From the NCBI RefSeq assembly GCF_002240225.1, contig NZ_CP022584.1, positions 2,701,501-2,765,500 of the forward strand: 64,000 nt of DNA, given 5' to 3'. This DNA comes from Paenibacillus physcomitrellae (GTDB taxonomy: Bacteria; Bacillota; Bacilli; Paenibacillales; Paenibacillaceae). Of this stretch, positions 1-8,359 are shown piece after piece (within the stretch, counting starts at the first letter, position 1; every line of letters begins with the position of its first letter). The position numbers were made by a program, and so were the translations under genes. The notes beneath the pieces are model-generated. The model was not told where the DNA came from and made no database searches. It saw only the letters and a list, made by a program, of their open reading frames with translations.

Positions 1-1113
1 TCCAAGCTCGCTTGTGACGATCGTCTTGACGACGGCGCCGTTTGCCGGCAGGTTCCCCTGCTCCTTCAACTGGCTTAATAAATAATTAACGATTATTGCA
101 CCCGATTGGTTACCGGTTAATATTTCATATTTGCCATCTTTCGTACGGACCACGGCTCCCATGCGGTCTGCATCCGGGTCAGTACCGATCAGCAGATCGG
201 CATTGATCTTAGTTCCAAGTTCAATCGCTTTCGTAAAAGCTTCCCGTTCCTCCGGATTCGGCGATTTCACGGTGGAGAATTCAGGATCCGGCTGCTCCTG
301 CTCCGGCACGATATGAATCTGCGAGAAGCCCAGCTTGTCCAGCACCTGACGTACAGGTTTGTTGCCGGTACCATGCAGCGGCGTATAAACCACTACAACG
401 TCTTTGCCTGCTCCGTTCTGCAGCAGCTCGCGGTTCACGCTGACCGAAGCGACTGTATCGGCAAAAGCTTCATCTTCGGCTTCATCCAGCCACACAAGTA
501 AACCTTTCGCTTCCGCTTCTTCCTGGGTCAGGCGTTTGACTTCGCCGAAAGACTGTACCTGGCGAATCTGCTCAATCACCTGCTCCGCTTCATGCGGAAC
601 CAGCTGGCCGCCGGTGTTGTTGTATACCTTATAACCATTATACTCCGGCGGGTTATGGCTCGCTGTAATCACGATACCCCCGTCGGCGTTCAAGCGGCGT
701 ACCTCAAAAGATAATTGCGGAGTTGGACGCAGCGAACGGAACAACTTGGCTGTAATTCCGTTGCCGGCCAGCACCAGTGCCGATTCCAGGGCAAATTCCG
801 GCGAGAAGTGGCGCGAGTCATGGGCGATGACGACCGAAGGCGCCTTATTGCCATGCTCCTGCGCATTGGCCAGCAGATACGCCGCGAATCCCTGCGTAGC
901 CCGGCCAACCGTATAACGGTTCATCCGGTTGCTGCCTGCGCCGATCACGCCGCGCAGTCCCCCTGTGCCAAACTCCAGATCTTTATAGAAACGATCCTCC
1001 AGTTCGGCTGTATGGCCTTCAAGCGAACGAAGCTCCTGTTTCGTGGCCTCGTCAATGTTGGCATCCTCAAGCCAGCTTTGTACTTTGTCCAGAACGGTCA
1101 ATGGGTTGCTCAT
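1..1113 (-). CDS. pgcA: Phosphoglucomutase / phospho-sugar mutase, 3' end cut by window
   Basis: Alpha-D-phosphohexomutase that interconverts glucose-6-phosphate and glucose-1-phosphate, feeding UDP-glucose and cell-wall glycan synthesis. Reading 371 codons leftward from ATG at 1113 gives FGTGGLRG (residues 48-55), the catalytic phosphoserine loop TASHNP with Ser152, and the metal loop GTDPDADR (310-317). These match the PgcA/YhxB type, usually about 575-580 residues, so the sugar-binding and C-terminal domains lie beyond base 1. A strong AGGAGG site sits just upstream of the ATG. Phosphomannomutase activity is possible and cannot be separated here. Confidence 0.93.
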   Translation of the reverse strand, partial: MSNPLTVLDKVQSWLEDANIDEATKQELRSLEGHTAELEDRFYKDLEFGTGGLRGVIGAGSNRMNRYTVGRATQGFAAYLLANAQEHGNKAPSVVIAHDSRHFSPEFALESALVLAGNGITAKLFRSLRPTPQLSFEVRRLNADGGIVITASHNPPEYNGYKVYNNTGGQLVPHEAEQVIEQIRQVQSFGEVKRLTQEEAEAKGLLVWLDEAEDEAFADTVASVSVNRELLQNGAGKDVVVVYTPLHGTGNKPVRQVLDKLGFSQIHIVPEQEQPDPEFSTVKSPNPEEREAFTKAIELGTKINADLLIGTDPDADRMGAVVRTKDGKYEILTGNQSGAIIVNYLLSQLKEQGNLPANGAVVKTIVTSELG

Positions 1114-1162
1114 CACAATTCCTCCTATAGGTAAGATTGTTGAGTATATGTTTCTCTACAAA

Positions 1163-1585
1163 TTAAGACAAAGCAAACATAATTTCGCCTTCAGCCACCA
1201 CTTTATCTTCGACTTTGGCGACAGCTTTCCCTTTGCCGATAGAGCCTTTCACCCGGATAATCTCGACTTCCAGGCGCAGGGTGTCTCCCGGCACGACTTG
1301 TCCGCGGAAACGGAAGCCGTCCAGACCGGCCAGAAAACCGATCTTCCCTTTATTATCTTCCAGCGTCAGAATCGCGGTTGCCCCGACCTGAGCCAGCGCT
1401 TCCGTAATCAGCACGCCTGGCATGACCGGATAATCCGGGAAATGGCCTGTAAAGAAAGGTTCATTAATCGTTACATTCTTAATGCCGACAGCCCGCTTGC
1501 CCGGCTCCATCTCCAAAATCCGGTCCACCAGCAGAAACGGAGGGCGGTGCGGAATAATTTGCTGAATTTCACGTACGTCCATCAT
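1163..1585 (-). CDS. fabZ: 3-hydroxyacyl-[acyl-carrier-protein] dehydratase FabZ
   Basis: Cytoplasmic hot-dog fold dehydratase of type II fatty acid synthesis, removing water from 3-hydroxyacyl-ACP. The 140 residues match the family length. The catalytic His48 lies in [11 protein letters not shown] and the catalytic Glu62 in ITEALAQ. Two adjacent ATG codons (1585 and 1582) are both possible starts; a GAAAGGGG element lies about 12 bases upstream. It lies just downstream of the flagellar-mbl block, as in B. subtilis, but is separated from it by a terminator and has its own long, hairpin-rich leader. Confidence 0.96.
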   Translation of the reverse strand: MMDVREIQQIIPHRPPFLLVDRILEMEPGKRAVGIKNVTINEPFFTGHFPDYPVMPGVLITEALAQVGATAILTLEDNKGKIGFLAGLDGFRFRGQVVPGDTLRLEVEIIRVKGSIGKGKAVAKVEDKVVAEGEIMFALS

Positions 1586-1612
1586 GGTTAGTTGTTACCC
1601 CTTTCAAATAAA

Positions 1613-1736
1613 GGCCCTGAATAAATCGACAAAAGAGGGCCATACTGTAATTATCCTTCGTCCCTGCAGAAGCGAAGGTTCAGATAAGGGGCTTATCCTT
1701 TAGGACGGCGGCTGTGCCGAATAAAGGATACAGCCC
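1613..1736 (-). promoter_or_regulatory. Structured 5' leader of fabZ (three hairpins)
   Basis: Three inverted repeats lie in series upstream of fabZ: 1688-1701 with 1722-1736 (one bulge, about 12 bp), 1655-1660 with 1673-1678, and 1613-1618 with 1636-1641. A TATAAT-like box lies about 45 bases further upstream, so the transcribed leader would be roughly 200 bases. No hairpin is followed by a T-run. I do not recognise a known riboswitch class or a FapR operator. A cis-regulatory role is inference. Confidence 0.4.
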
Positions 1737-1858
1737 TTTTGAATTACCCAACCTTGCCTGCTGTATAACAATCCCACACCATTATACATTTTCCTCCACC
1801 AAAAAGGAAACTACCTTCGTCTACCGCAAATCCGCCTTTGGAGGGATGTTTTTCCGCA

Positions 1859-1906
1859 AAATAACCTCCGTCAGACCGGCTTCAAACCGGAATGCGGAGG
1901 TTATTT
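1859..1906 (-). terminator. Terminator after the mbl-flagellar block
   Basis: A 12-bp perfect inverted repeat (1859-1870 with 1895-1906) contains a nested CCGG stem, with ATTTT following on the minus strand. It lies about 60 bases beyond the stop of the EpuA-type gene and ends the transcript from mbl, flhO and flhP. Confidence 0.8.
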
Positions 1907-1969
1907 GTACAAGCCAAACTTATTTCATTATTAAAGCTTACTAATGTACTATTGAAGCTTTCTGATGTC

Positions 1970-2290
1970 TTAAGGAGAGAACACCAGATCATAAACATGA
2001 CGCCAGGTGCTCCATTCCAGGAGATCGCTCCAGGGCTGTTTACCGAAGAATACATACCCTACCACCACACCGCCGAATCCGGCTGCGAGCAGAATAATAA
2101 GGATCACAAGGGTCCAGACGAGTCTCCACACCCAGCGGCGCTTCCGCCGACCGGCTTTGGGCGCTTCCACTTCCTTCACATCCGCTTGGCTCTCACCGCG
2201 CTGCTCTTGTTCTCCACTTCTATTCTGCATTCGCGACCGTCTCGGTCCGTCTGTCCGTTCCTGCTGTTCCGGTCCGGTGTATTCATTCAT
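1970..2290 (-). CDS. EpuA-family (PF11772-like) small membrane protein
   Basis: A 106-residue protein with a hydrophilic, Arg/Glu/Gln-rich N-terminal half of about 50 residues, one membrane helix (about residues 54-80) and a short C-terminal segment rich in Trp (FFGKQPWSDLLEW). This pattern fits the EpuA family, which databases often label DNA-directed RNA polymerase subunit beta although it has no polymerase domain. It starts 12 bases after flhP, and its ribosome binding site overlaps the flhP stop, so it is co-transcribed with the flagellar rod genes. Function is unknown; membrane topology is inferred. Confidence 0.75.
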   Translation of the reverse strand: MNEYTGPEQQERTDGPRRSRMQNRSGEQEQRGESQADVKEVEAPKAGRRKRRWVWRLVWTLVILIILLAAGFGGVVVGYVFFGKQPWSDLLEWSTWRHVYDLVFSP

Positions 2291-2302
2291 TTCAGCACCA
2301 CC

Positions 2303-3139
2303 TTATCCACGCAAGTGATTCGCCATATTCATCATGGCTTCGCTCGAGGTCAAGGCGCGTGCGGAAAGCTGATAAGCGCGCTGCACTTGAAGCATATCCG
2401 TCATTTCCTTGGACAAATCCACGTTGGACTGCTCAAGTGCGCCTTGCCGTACGGAGACCTTATTCAAACGGGGATCCCCGTCAGCCAGGGTATCCACTGC
2501 CGTTAACACGTCACCCTGAACCGCTCCGCTTACTAAACCGTACATGTTATCAGTCAATTCTACAAGTCCTTCCGGACGATTGACGTAATCCAGCTGAAGC
2601 TGGCCGAAATCAAAAGTGCCCGTTGCGTCCGTAACGGTAAGTGTCCCGTCAGCCGCGATCTGCAGCTTGCTGTTCGCCGGCACCGAAACCGGCTGGCCGG
2701 TTGTATCCAGCACGCTGTAGCCTTGGCTCGTCACCAGCGCAGCTTGACCCGGGTTCGCCGGGTCAGGATGAAGCTGGAAATCGCCAACTCTTGTCCAGGC
2801 GTCACTGCCGTCCGCAGCCCGCACCCGGAACAGCGCATTGCCCTGAATGGCCAAATCGGTTGGCAGTCCGGTATCTTTAATCTCTCCCTGCGTGAAATCC
2901 AGACTTAAGCCGGACATCTTGGCCCCAAACCCTAAATTATAGCCGGATGGGGTGCTCCGCCCGGTCAGCTGGGTCATATCTTTGGCCTGCTGCTGAACGC
3001 GGGTTAACGTATCTACAAAAGAAGCGTCTTTACTCTTATATCCATTCGTGTTCAGGTTGGCAATGTTGTCGGCGAGCAGATCGAGCCGCTGCTGCAGGCT
3101 GCCCAGTGACACCATGGAACTGATCATTGAGTTATTCAT
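2303..3139 (-). CDS. flhP: Flagellar hook-basal body protein FlhP (FlgG/FlgF-like)
   Basis: Rod or hook structural protein of the flagellum. The N-terminal flagellar basal-body rod motif (LADNIANLNTNGYK, about residues 22-35) and the C-terminal helix with SNVDLSKEMTDMLQVQRAY are both present, as in FlgF/FlgG proteins; the length of 278 is near that of B. subtilis FlhP (about 269). It lies 10 bases after flhO behind an AGGAGGTG site, so the two are translated from one message. Which of the pair is called FlhO or FlhP rests on the B. subtilis order mbl-flhO-flhP. Confidence 0.9.
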   Translation of the reverse strand: MNNSMISSMVSLGSLQQRLDLLADNIANLNTNGYKSKDASFVDTLTRVQQQAKDMTQLTGRSTPSGYNLGFGAKMSGLSLDFTQGEIKDTGLPTDLAIQGNALFRVRAADGSDAWTRVGDFQLHPDPANPGQAALVTSQGYSVLDTTGQPVSVPANSKLQIAADGTLTVTDATGTFDFGQLQLDYVNRPEGLVELTDNMYGLVSGAVQGDVLTAVDTLADGDPRLNKVSVRQGALEQSNVDLSKEMTDMLQVQRAYQLSARALTSSEAMMNMANHLRG

Positions 3140-3149
3140 ACGGCACCTC

Positions 3150-4025
3150 CTATACCCGGCCTATTTCGTTGACGGCCTTGTCCAAGCTTTTATCATAATA
3201 CTGGATGACCTGCTGGTTAGCTTCGTAAGCGCGCTGTGCGGTCATCAAATCGACCATCGCCTGCGCAGAATCGACGTTAGAAGTCTCCAGCGAGCCCTGA
3301 CGCACTTCAAGCTGGGCGCCCGCCGCCGTCGGGTTGATTCCCGCCGCGGCTGGATCGGCTGCTTCAAACACGCCGTTCCCGTCCCGGACAAGCTGGTTAG
3401 GCTGGTTAGCCACGCTGATTAACAGCTGCGGGCCATTCGTACCATCCGAATTAACGATTCTTCCCTGATTATCTACTTTGAGCTGATCTACAGCACCGCC
3501 AATGGTCAGCGGATTATTATCGGTACCCAGTACCTCATAACCTTCCGCCGTCAACAACCGGCCGGCTGCATCGACATGAAAATCTCCATCGCGCGTGTAC
3601 TTCACGTTTCCTTCAGCGTCACGCACCGTAAAGAAAGCCTGCGGCTGGTAAACGACGCTTCCGTCCTCCTGAACCGACTTCCCGCTGGCATCAAACACAT
3701 AATTCTCGCCGGTGTCCGGGTTCTGAAGCTGAAGATCTGCCACCAGCGCAAAATCCGTTGTCTTGCCGGTCTCCCTGGCATCTCCCTGCGTAAAGGTAGG
3801 AAGTGTCTCCTCTGCGAATACACCTGTGTTCAGCTTGCCGATGGGCGCGCTGCTGTTCTGTTTGCCGCCAACAGCGGACAGCAGGACCTCAGGGAACGAG
3901 CGGGCAACGCTGTTCACCTGCTTGTATCCTGTTGTGTTCACGTTTGCGATATTCTGGGTCACTGTATCATGCAGTCGCTGCTGGGTGATCATGCCGGCGG
4001 CCGCAGTGTATAGTCCTCTAAGCAT
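3150..4025 (-). CDS. flhO: Flagellar hook-basal body protein FlhO (FlgG-like)
   Basis: Distal rod/hook-family protein. It begins with the canonical MLRGLYTAAAGM segment and a rod motif (TQNIANVNTTGYK, about residues 23-35), and ends with the conserved helix VDSAQAMVDLMTAQRAYEA, typical of FlgG-like proteins. Length 291. GGAGG lies 8 bases before the ATG. It follows mbl by about 100 bases that contain a 7-bp hairpin (4061-4077) without a T-run, so read-through from mbl is likely. Confidence 0.9.
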   Translation of the reverse strand: MLRGLYTAAAGMITQQRLHDTVTQNIANVNTTGYKQVNSVARSFPEVLLSAVGGKQNSSAPIGKLNTGVFAEETLPTFTQGDARETGKTTDFALVADLQLQNPDTGENYVFDASGKSVQEDGSVVYQPQAFFTVRDAEGNVKYTRDGDFHVDAAGRLLTAEGYEVLGTDNNPLTIGGAVDQLKVDNQGRIVNSDGTNGPQLLISVANQPNQLVRDGNGVFEAADPAAAGINPTAAGAQLEVRQGSLETSNVDSAQAMVDLMTAQRAYEANQQVIQYYDKSLDKAVNEIGRV

Positions 4026-4122
4026 GGAAGATGCCTCCGATTCTTAATCTTTCTATAGTATGTAGCAGCTTGCTACAACATCATTCCTAAATCTATTTGT
4101 CTGTTCATCTATTTATCGGTTA

Positions 4123-5118
4123 TTAAAACTTTTTCTTTACAACCCGGTCCAAATTGTCGAGCATAATTCCTGTTCCTTTAACGACACAATGCATCGGATC
4201 TTCAGCTACCAGTACAGGTACGCGAAGTTCTGTCGCCAGCAGCTCGTCCAGCCCGTGCAGAAGCGCTCCGCCGCCGGTCAGAATGACGCCTCTGTCGATG
4301 ATGTCTGCGGACAATTCCGGCGGTGTGCGCTCCAGCACGGATTTAGCCGCGGATACGATGGAAGATACCGAATCCCACAGCGCTTCCTGGATTTCTCCGG
4401 AAGTGATGCTGATCGTCTGCGGCAGACCGCTGACCATATCCCGGCCGCGGATATCCATACCCGCATCCCGTCCGCCCGGATGCACGGTTCCGATGTTAAT
4501 CTTGATGTCTTCGGCTGTACGTTCGCCAATCATCAATTTATATTTGGTTTTGATATAACGGATAATAGCGTCGTCAAGCTTGTCCCCCGCCATTTTAATC
4601 GAGGAAGCTGTGACGATGTCCCCCATGGAGAGCACCGCCACATCCGTCGTTCCTCCTCCGATATCCACTACCATGTTGCCGCTTGGTTCATAAATATCCA
4701 TACCTGCGCCGATAGCCGCAGCTTTAGGTTCTGCTTCCATAAAAACTTCTTTCGCACCGCTGCGCTCCGCCGCTTCACGAATCGACTTCTGCTCAACGGA
4801 CGTAATATTAGTAGGCGCGCAAATCAGAATGCGGGGATGGCTGTACCAGTTCTTCCCTCCGACACGGTTAATGAAATGTTTCAACATCGTTTCCGTAATT
4901 TCAAAATCAGCAATAACTCCGTCCATCAGCGGACGAATGGCTACAATATTGCCGGGTGTACGGCCCACCATGCGCCGGGCATCTTCCCCCACGGCAAGGA
5001 CACGCTTGGTATCGCTCTCAATAGCGACCACCGACGGTTCGTCAAGCACTACCCCTTTTCCTTTCACGTGTATCAGCACATTTGCCGTTCCGAGGTCAAT
5101 CCCGATATCCTTGCCCAT
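4123..5118 (-). CDS. mbl: MreB-like actin homologue Mbl
   Basis: Bacterial actin that guides lateral cell-wall synthesis and helps set rod shape, acting at the inner membrane face. The ATP-binding motifs are clear: DIGIDLGTANVLIHVKGKG at the N-terminus, VVDIGGGTTDVAVLS in the centre and ILTGGGALLHGLD near the C-terminus. The protein resembles Mbl (333 residues) more than MreB, and its position before flhO-flhP fits. I prefer ATG 5118 (331 residues), preceded by a GGGGGA site, over an upstream in-frame TTG at 5133. Confidence 0.95.
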   Translation of the reverse strand: MGKDIGIDLGTANVLIHVKGKGVVLDEPSVVAIESDTKRVLAVGEDARRMVGRTPGNIVAIRPLMDGVIADFEITETMLKHFINRVGGKNWYSHPRILICAPTNITSVEQKSIREAAERSGAKEVFMEAEPKAAAIGAGMDIYEPSGNMVVDIGGGTTDVAVLSMGDIVTASSIKMAGDKLDDAIIRYIKTKYKLMIGERTAEDIKINIGTVHPGGRDAGMDIRGRDMVSGLPQTISITSGEIQEALWDSVSSIVSAAKSVLERTPPELSADIIDRGVILTGGGALLHGLDELLATELRVPVLVAEDPMHCVVKGTGIMLDNLDRVVKKKF

Positions 5119-5343
5119 TCCTGCATCCCCCAAAGCGTTATTTTATTAAAAAATATGGTGAAAAACTGCGATTTCTCGACAGAATCCGTCTTTTCCTTGG
5201 AAAAACCCGCATTCTATTTCCATATTTTAAAATATCATACTTCGGGGGAGCTATTCAATCCTCAAAGCCTCATTACAAGGTTTAAACTTATCATTTACCC
5301 GAATTTGGACAGACTTAAACACATTTTTTTGCGGAGCTGAGTA

Positions 5344-5628
5344 TTATTGGACGCTTGTCACGATTTCCCGATTTTTGGAGCTGCCTTTTTTGTATTTGAT
5401 CTTGGTCGCTTCTCCTCCCCTCAAATGCCGGATTGATTTGTGGTATTCCAGAATGTGCTTCACCTGGTCGGCAAGATCCGGATTGATCTCCGGCAGCCGT
5501 TCGGTCAAATCCTTATGCACAGTGCTTTTCGAGACGCCAAATTCCTTGGCGATCGTCCTGACCGTATGTTTGGTCTCCACGATGCAGCGGCCTATTTTGA
5601 TGGTACGCTCCTTAATGTAATCGTGCAC
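5344..5628 (-). CDS. spoIIID: Mother-cell sporulation transcription regulator SpoIIID
   Basis: Small DNA-binding protein that activates and represses sigma-E genes in the mother cell before sigma-K appears. The 94 residues are nearly colinear with the B. subtilis protein (93): HDYIKERTIKIG at the start, the helix-turn-helix TIAKEFGVSKSTVHKDL (about residues 25-41), and the basic segment HKSIRHLRGGEATKIKYKK. The start is GTG, behind GGAGGCGGGA. A sigma-E-like promoter lies 34-61 bases upstream. Confidence 0.97.
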   Translation of the reverse strand: MHDYIKERTIKIGRCIVETKHTVRTIAKEFGVSKSTVHKDLTERLPEINPDLADQVKHILEYHKSIRHLRGGEATKIKYKKGSSKNREIVTSVQ

Positions 5629-5661
5629 GCTCCCGCCTCCCTACTCGAGATAGTTTGGTAC

Positions 5662-5689
5662 ATTATATGAGGGGCGGGCCTAGATATTC
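5662..5689 (-). promoter_or_regulatory. Candidate sigma-E promoter of spoIIID
   Basis: On the minus strand GAATATC (5683-5689) and CATATAAT (5662-5669) are separated by 13 bases. The second box differs by one base from the sigma-E -10 consensus CATACAAT, and the first fits the ATA-centred -35 element. In B. subtilis spoIIID is transcribed by sigma-E, so the match is expected for this gene. Confidence 0.6.
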
Positions 5690-5846
5690 TTTGTTTCACG
5701 CGGCCTTCAGCCTGCGCGGGGTTAAAGATCAGGGGAATGTAAACCCTCCGCGCCGGTCTGGGACAAGAACAAAACCGCGCCAGTCCGGCATTCGGGCCTT
5801 CACGGCCTTGAAGGGTACAAGCAGGCAATTTTTCGTAAAAAGACAG

Positions 5847-5873
5847 AAAAAACCGGAGAGTCGCTCTCTCCGG
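5847..5873 (-). terminator. Intrinsic terminator of spoIIQ
   Basis: A perfect 8-bp stem (5853-5860 with 5866-5873) has a 5-base loop and is followed on the minus strand by TTTTTT. It is placed 36 bases after the spoIIQ stop. Confidence 0.9.
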
Positions 5874-5908
5874 CTGCTTCTTGAGGCGGTTATACGCCGC
5901 CGATTGTT

Positions 5909-6685
5909 TTATTTGCTGCTGGCGCTGCTGTCAGGCAGCAGGGAGGCCGGGTTAACGGCTTCGCCGTTCTCATACACCTCGAAGTGGAGGTGGTTGCCGA
6001 GCGCTTTGCCGATTTCATTTTTACCGGCAGATGCGAGCGCTTGACCCTGCTTCACTTCGTCGCCCTGTTTCACCTTCACGTCGGCCAAGCTTTCATAAAC
6101 CGTCTTCAGGTTATTGGCGTTGGTAACTTCAACGGTGTAACCGTTCAAAGCATGCTGCTCCACCTTCGTCACTTTGCCGCCGAGGGCAGCCTGGACTTCA
6201 AAAGCAGCATTGTCGCTGCGCGCGATGTCGATTCCGCTGTTAGGCATAAATTCATCCTTGTATTGTACCATTGCTGCTTCATGCTCTTCCGTGGAACCGT
6301 CTTTATCATAGAACGGCTTAACGATGGACACCTGAGTAGCGTCAGCTACCGGCCATACAAAATCTTCACTTACCGCTGTAGTTTCTACCGCTTGTTCGTC
6401 ATTCTGACCACCCTGCGGGTCTGCCGCCGGTTCAGTAGCGGTTTCGGCCGAGCTCACATCATCCGTTACGGTAGCTGTGGTGTTCTCGGCCGCCTGCTTG
6501 TGGCTGGCGTCCTGATAGACCCAAACTAACGTTAGAATAAGAGCTGCTGCGACCATGTAAGCTGCGGGGTATACCCATCTCTTCGACAATGCTTTCTTCC
6601 AAGCCGATACCGGAGCGACCGGTTCTCCCATTACATTTTTAGGAGATTCTTCTTGGTTTGGTTTGTTGTTCTTTTGTTCATTCAT
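5909..6685 (-). CDS. spoIIQ: SpoIIQ-like M23 (LytM) domain forespore membrane protein
   Basis: Forespore-side partner of SpoIIIAH in the channel that links forespore and mother cell during engulfment. A short cytoplasmic segment precedes one membrane helix (about residues 38-57), then an acidic linker and a C-terminal M23 domain (about 108-250). The second metal motif HLHFEV (His232, His234) is intact, but the HxGxD motif reads NSGID, with Asn149 in place of the first zinc-ligand His. The domain is therefore probably non-catalytic, as in B. subtilis SpoIIQ. The position between spoIID and spoIIID agrees. An AGGTGAT site precedes the ATG. Confidence 0.9.
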   Translation of the reverse strand: MNEQKNNKPNQEESPKNVMGEPVAPVSAWKKALSKRWVYPAAYMVAAALILTLVWVYQDASHKQAAENTTATVTDDVSSAETATEPAADPQGGQNDEQAVETTAVSEDFVWPVADATQVSIVKPFYDKDGSTEEHEAAMVQYKDEFMPNSGIDIARSDNAAFEVQAALGGKVTKVEQHALNGYTVEVTNANNLKTVYESLADVKVKQGDEVKQGQALASAGKNEIGKALGNHLHFEVYENGEAVNPASLLPDSSASSK

Positions 6686-6706
6686 ATGATTATCACCTCA
6701 GTAACA

Positions 6707-6735
6707 CATTGTTACCGGGGCTGAATCTTTTATAC
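6707..6735 (-). promoter_or_regulatory. Candidate sigma-F promoter of spoIIQ
   Basis: The minus strand has GTATA (6731-6735), 14 bases, then GGTAACAATG (6707-6716), about 20 bases before the spoIIQ ATG. This resembles the forespore consensus GYWTA-N15-GGNRANANTW with a spacer one base short and one mismatch. spoIIQ is a known sigma-F gene. The remaining sequence to 6988 shows no gene that I recognise. Confidence 0.5.
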
Positions 6736-6988
6736 TTGGTTTATAGTAAATTTTTCAAAAGTTTTGATTTATAGAAATTCACTTCTAAAATGCTACTCTG
6801 CTATAGCTGCGCGGTCGAGTGTTCTTACAACCGCTGTTGTCTCCAAAATTCTTGGAATTGACCAAAAGGTAGAATTTCGGAGACAGCCTATTCTTCCGAA
6901 GCAGCTTTCCTTTGGAAAGCTTTTAACCGGACGCTCCGCTTTTTCAGAATCACTCGACCTCTCCGCTAGTTACAGTTGGCTCAGAAGT

Positions 6989-8359
6989 TCATTTTATAAA
7001 TTTGGTAGAGGGGACTAAGGAGATTCCCGTGTAGTAGTGTTTCAGGATTTCGGCGGCGGTGTAGCCTTCCTTCGCCATTCCGTTCGCGCCCCACTGGCTC
7101 ATGCCAACTCCGTGGCCGTAACCGTAAGTGGTAATGAGAGCTTCGTTCTGCTGCATCTTTATATCAAAATGGCTCGATCGCAGCCCCAGCTTCTCTCTCA
7201 CCTCGCGGCCGGTAAACAGCTTGCCGCCGATGCGAATCTCTTTGATGCTGTCCCCTTGGGTACGGTCCAGTACGGTAAATAGGGAGGCTGCCGTCTGAGC
7301 CGCTTGTCCGGTACCGGTACCGGCCAACGCCGGAAGTGAAGCTGCGCTCAGCCCCAGCTTGCTGTAAATCTCTTGAAGAGGCATCTGCACCGTTTCTTTA
7401 TATGAAGGATCTATTTGCGCGTCCCAGGGACTGGCGACACTTCGCAGGTAAGGAATTCTTTCGCTCCAGTAGTCTTCGGAGTTCTCCGTGTAACCGCCGC
7501 TTGCCGAGAAAAATAACGCCGAAATCGGCTGCCCGTCATAGGTCATGATGATTCCGGCCGTTTCGTCCACCGCTTGCTGCAGCTTCTGCAGCGCGGCGCC
7601 TTTGCCCGCCTGCTTCCAGGCGGTGAGCTCGGCTTTGGACAGGTACGCCTGATGGGTGACGGTATCCGTCACATCGGCGCTGCCTTCCGGGACGCCGCTG
7701 CGGTCGCCAGCGGCGAGCCGTTTGACGATGAAGGTCCGGGCGGCGATCGCCTGGGCCTTCATCGCTTCGATGCCGAAGTCAGACGGCATCTCCGCCACGA
7801 GCACGCCGAGCACATACTGCTCGAGCGGCAGGGTTTCCACGCCCCCGGTGTCCGACAGGTACACGGACACCGGGGGCCCGTCCGCCCGCTGCACGGCGGC
7901 GGGCGGGGTTTGCGCGGCCGGCTGCTGCTGGCCGGCCGCTGGGGTGCCCTGCGGCGGCGGATTGGCGCCGCCGCGATGCACCAGGAGCGCTGGCAGCAGT
8001 ACAGCCAGCGCGGCAATCCCTGCGGCGGCCATCGGCAGCCGCAGGCGCCTCCGGCGACGCGGGCCGCCCCAGCGGGGAGGCCTGCGGAAGCCCCAGCGGG
8101 GCGGACGCCGGACGCCGGGGCGAAGGCGAAGGGGCCCGTGGACGCCGGAGGGCCAGCGCAGCGGCTTATTTTTCATATCCGGCTGTCCTTGTCCGCCGCT
8201 TGGTTCCCGCATAGCCTCCCAAACTTCCTCTGAAGCTTGTTGAGCCTGCTGCTCGTATAGTTTCCGTTCGTATAGTTGCTGCTCGTATAGTTGCTGCTCG
8301 TATAGAGGCTGTTCTTGATCGGTTAACTTAAAGGTTAGCGATGTCCTGTCCTTGCTCAT
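6989..8359 (-). CDS. spoIID: Stage II sporulation protein D (peptidoglycan lytic transglycosylase) with extended N-terminus
   Basis: Part of the SpoIID-SpoIIP-SpoIIM engulfment machine that degrades septal peptidoglycan. The conserved domain (about residues 160-455) contains PLEQYVLGVLVAEMPSDF with the putative catalytic Glu, AMKAQAIAARTF, and the C-terminal GYGHGVGMSQWGA motif. It is about 456 residues against about 343 in B. subtilis. The extra N-terminus has four LYEQQ-type repeats and a Pro/Arg/Gly-rich basic stretch directly before the single membrane helix (AAAGIAALAVLLPALLV). ATG 8359 is chosen because it follows GGAGG; an in-frame ATG at 8386 overlaps that site. murA lies upstream as in B. 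subtilis. Confidence 0.92.
   Translation of the reverse strand: MSKDRTSLTFKLTDQEQPLYEQQLYEQQLYERKLYEQQAQQASEEVWEAMREPSGGQGQPDMKNKPLRWPSGVHGPLRLRPGVRRPPRWGFRRPPRWGGPRRRRRLRLPMAAAGIAALAVLLPALLVHRGGANPPPQGTPAAGQQQPAAQTPPAAVQRADGPPVSVYLSDTGGVETLPLEQYVLGVLVAEMPSDFGIEAMKAQAIAARTFIVKRLAAGDRSGVPEGSADVTDTVTHQAYLSKAELTAWKQAGKGAALQKLQQAVDETAGIIMTYDGQPISALFFSASGGYTENSEDYWSERIPYLRSVASPWDAQIDPSYKETVQMPLQEIYSKLGLSAASLPALAGTGTGQAAQTAASLFTVLDRTQGDSIKEIRIGGKLFTGREVREKLGLRSSHFDIKMQQNEALITTYGYGHGVGMSQWGANGMAKEGYTAAEILKHYYTGISLVPSTKFIK
8248..8307 (-). repeat. 15-bp in-frame tandem repeat in spoIID, 4 units
   Basis: Four consecutive 15-base units (8248-8262, 8263-8277, 8278-8292, 8293-8307) share CTCGTATAGTT or close variants. 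Each encodes one Leu-Tyr-Glu-Gln-Gln-like pentapeptide in the cytoplasmic N-terminus. The multiple of three preserves the reading frame. Confidence 0.9.

Noticed and set aside
690-908. 72-codon minus-strand frame
   Set aside because: Different frame inside the phosphoglucomutase gene, which reads through to the window edge.
1892-2506. 204-codon plus-strand frame
   Set aside because: Antisense to the EpuA-type gene and flhP; begins inside a terminator.
4189-5340. 383-codon plus-strand frame
   Set aside because: Antisense shadow of mbl without domain resemblance.
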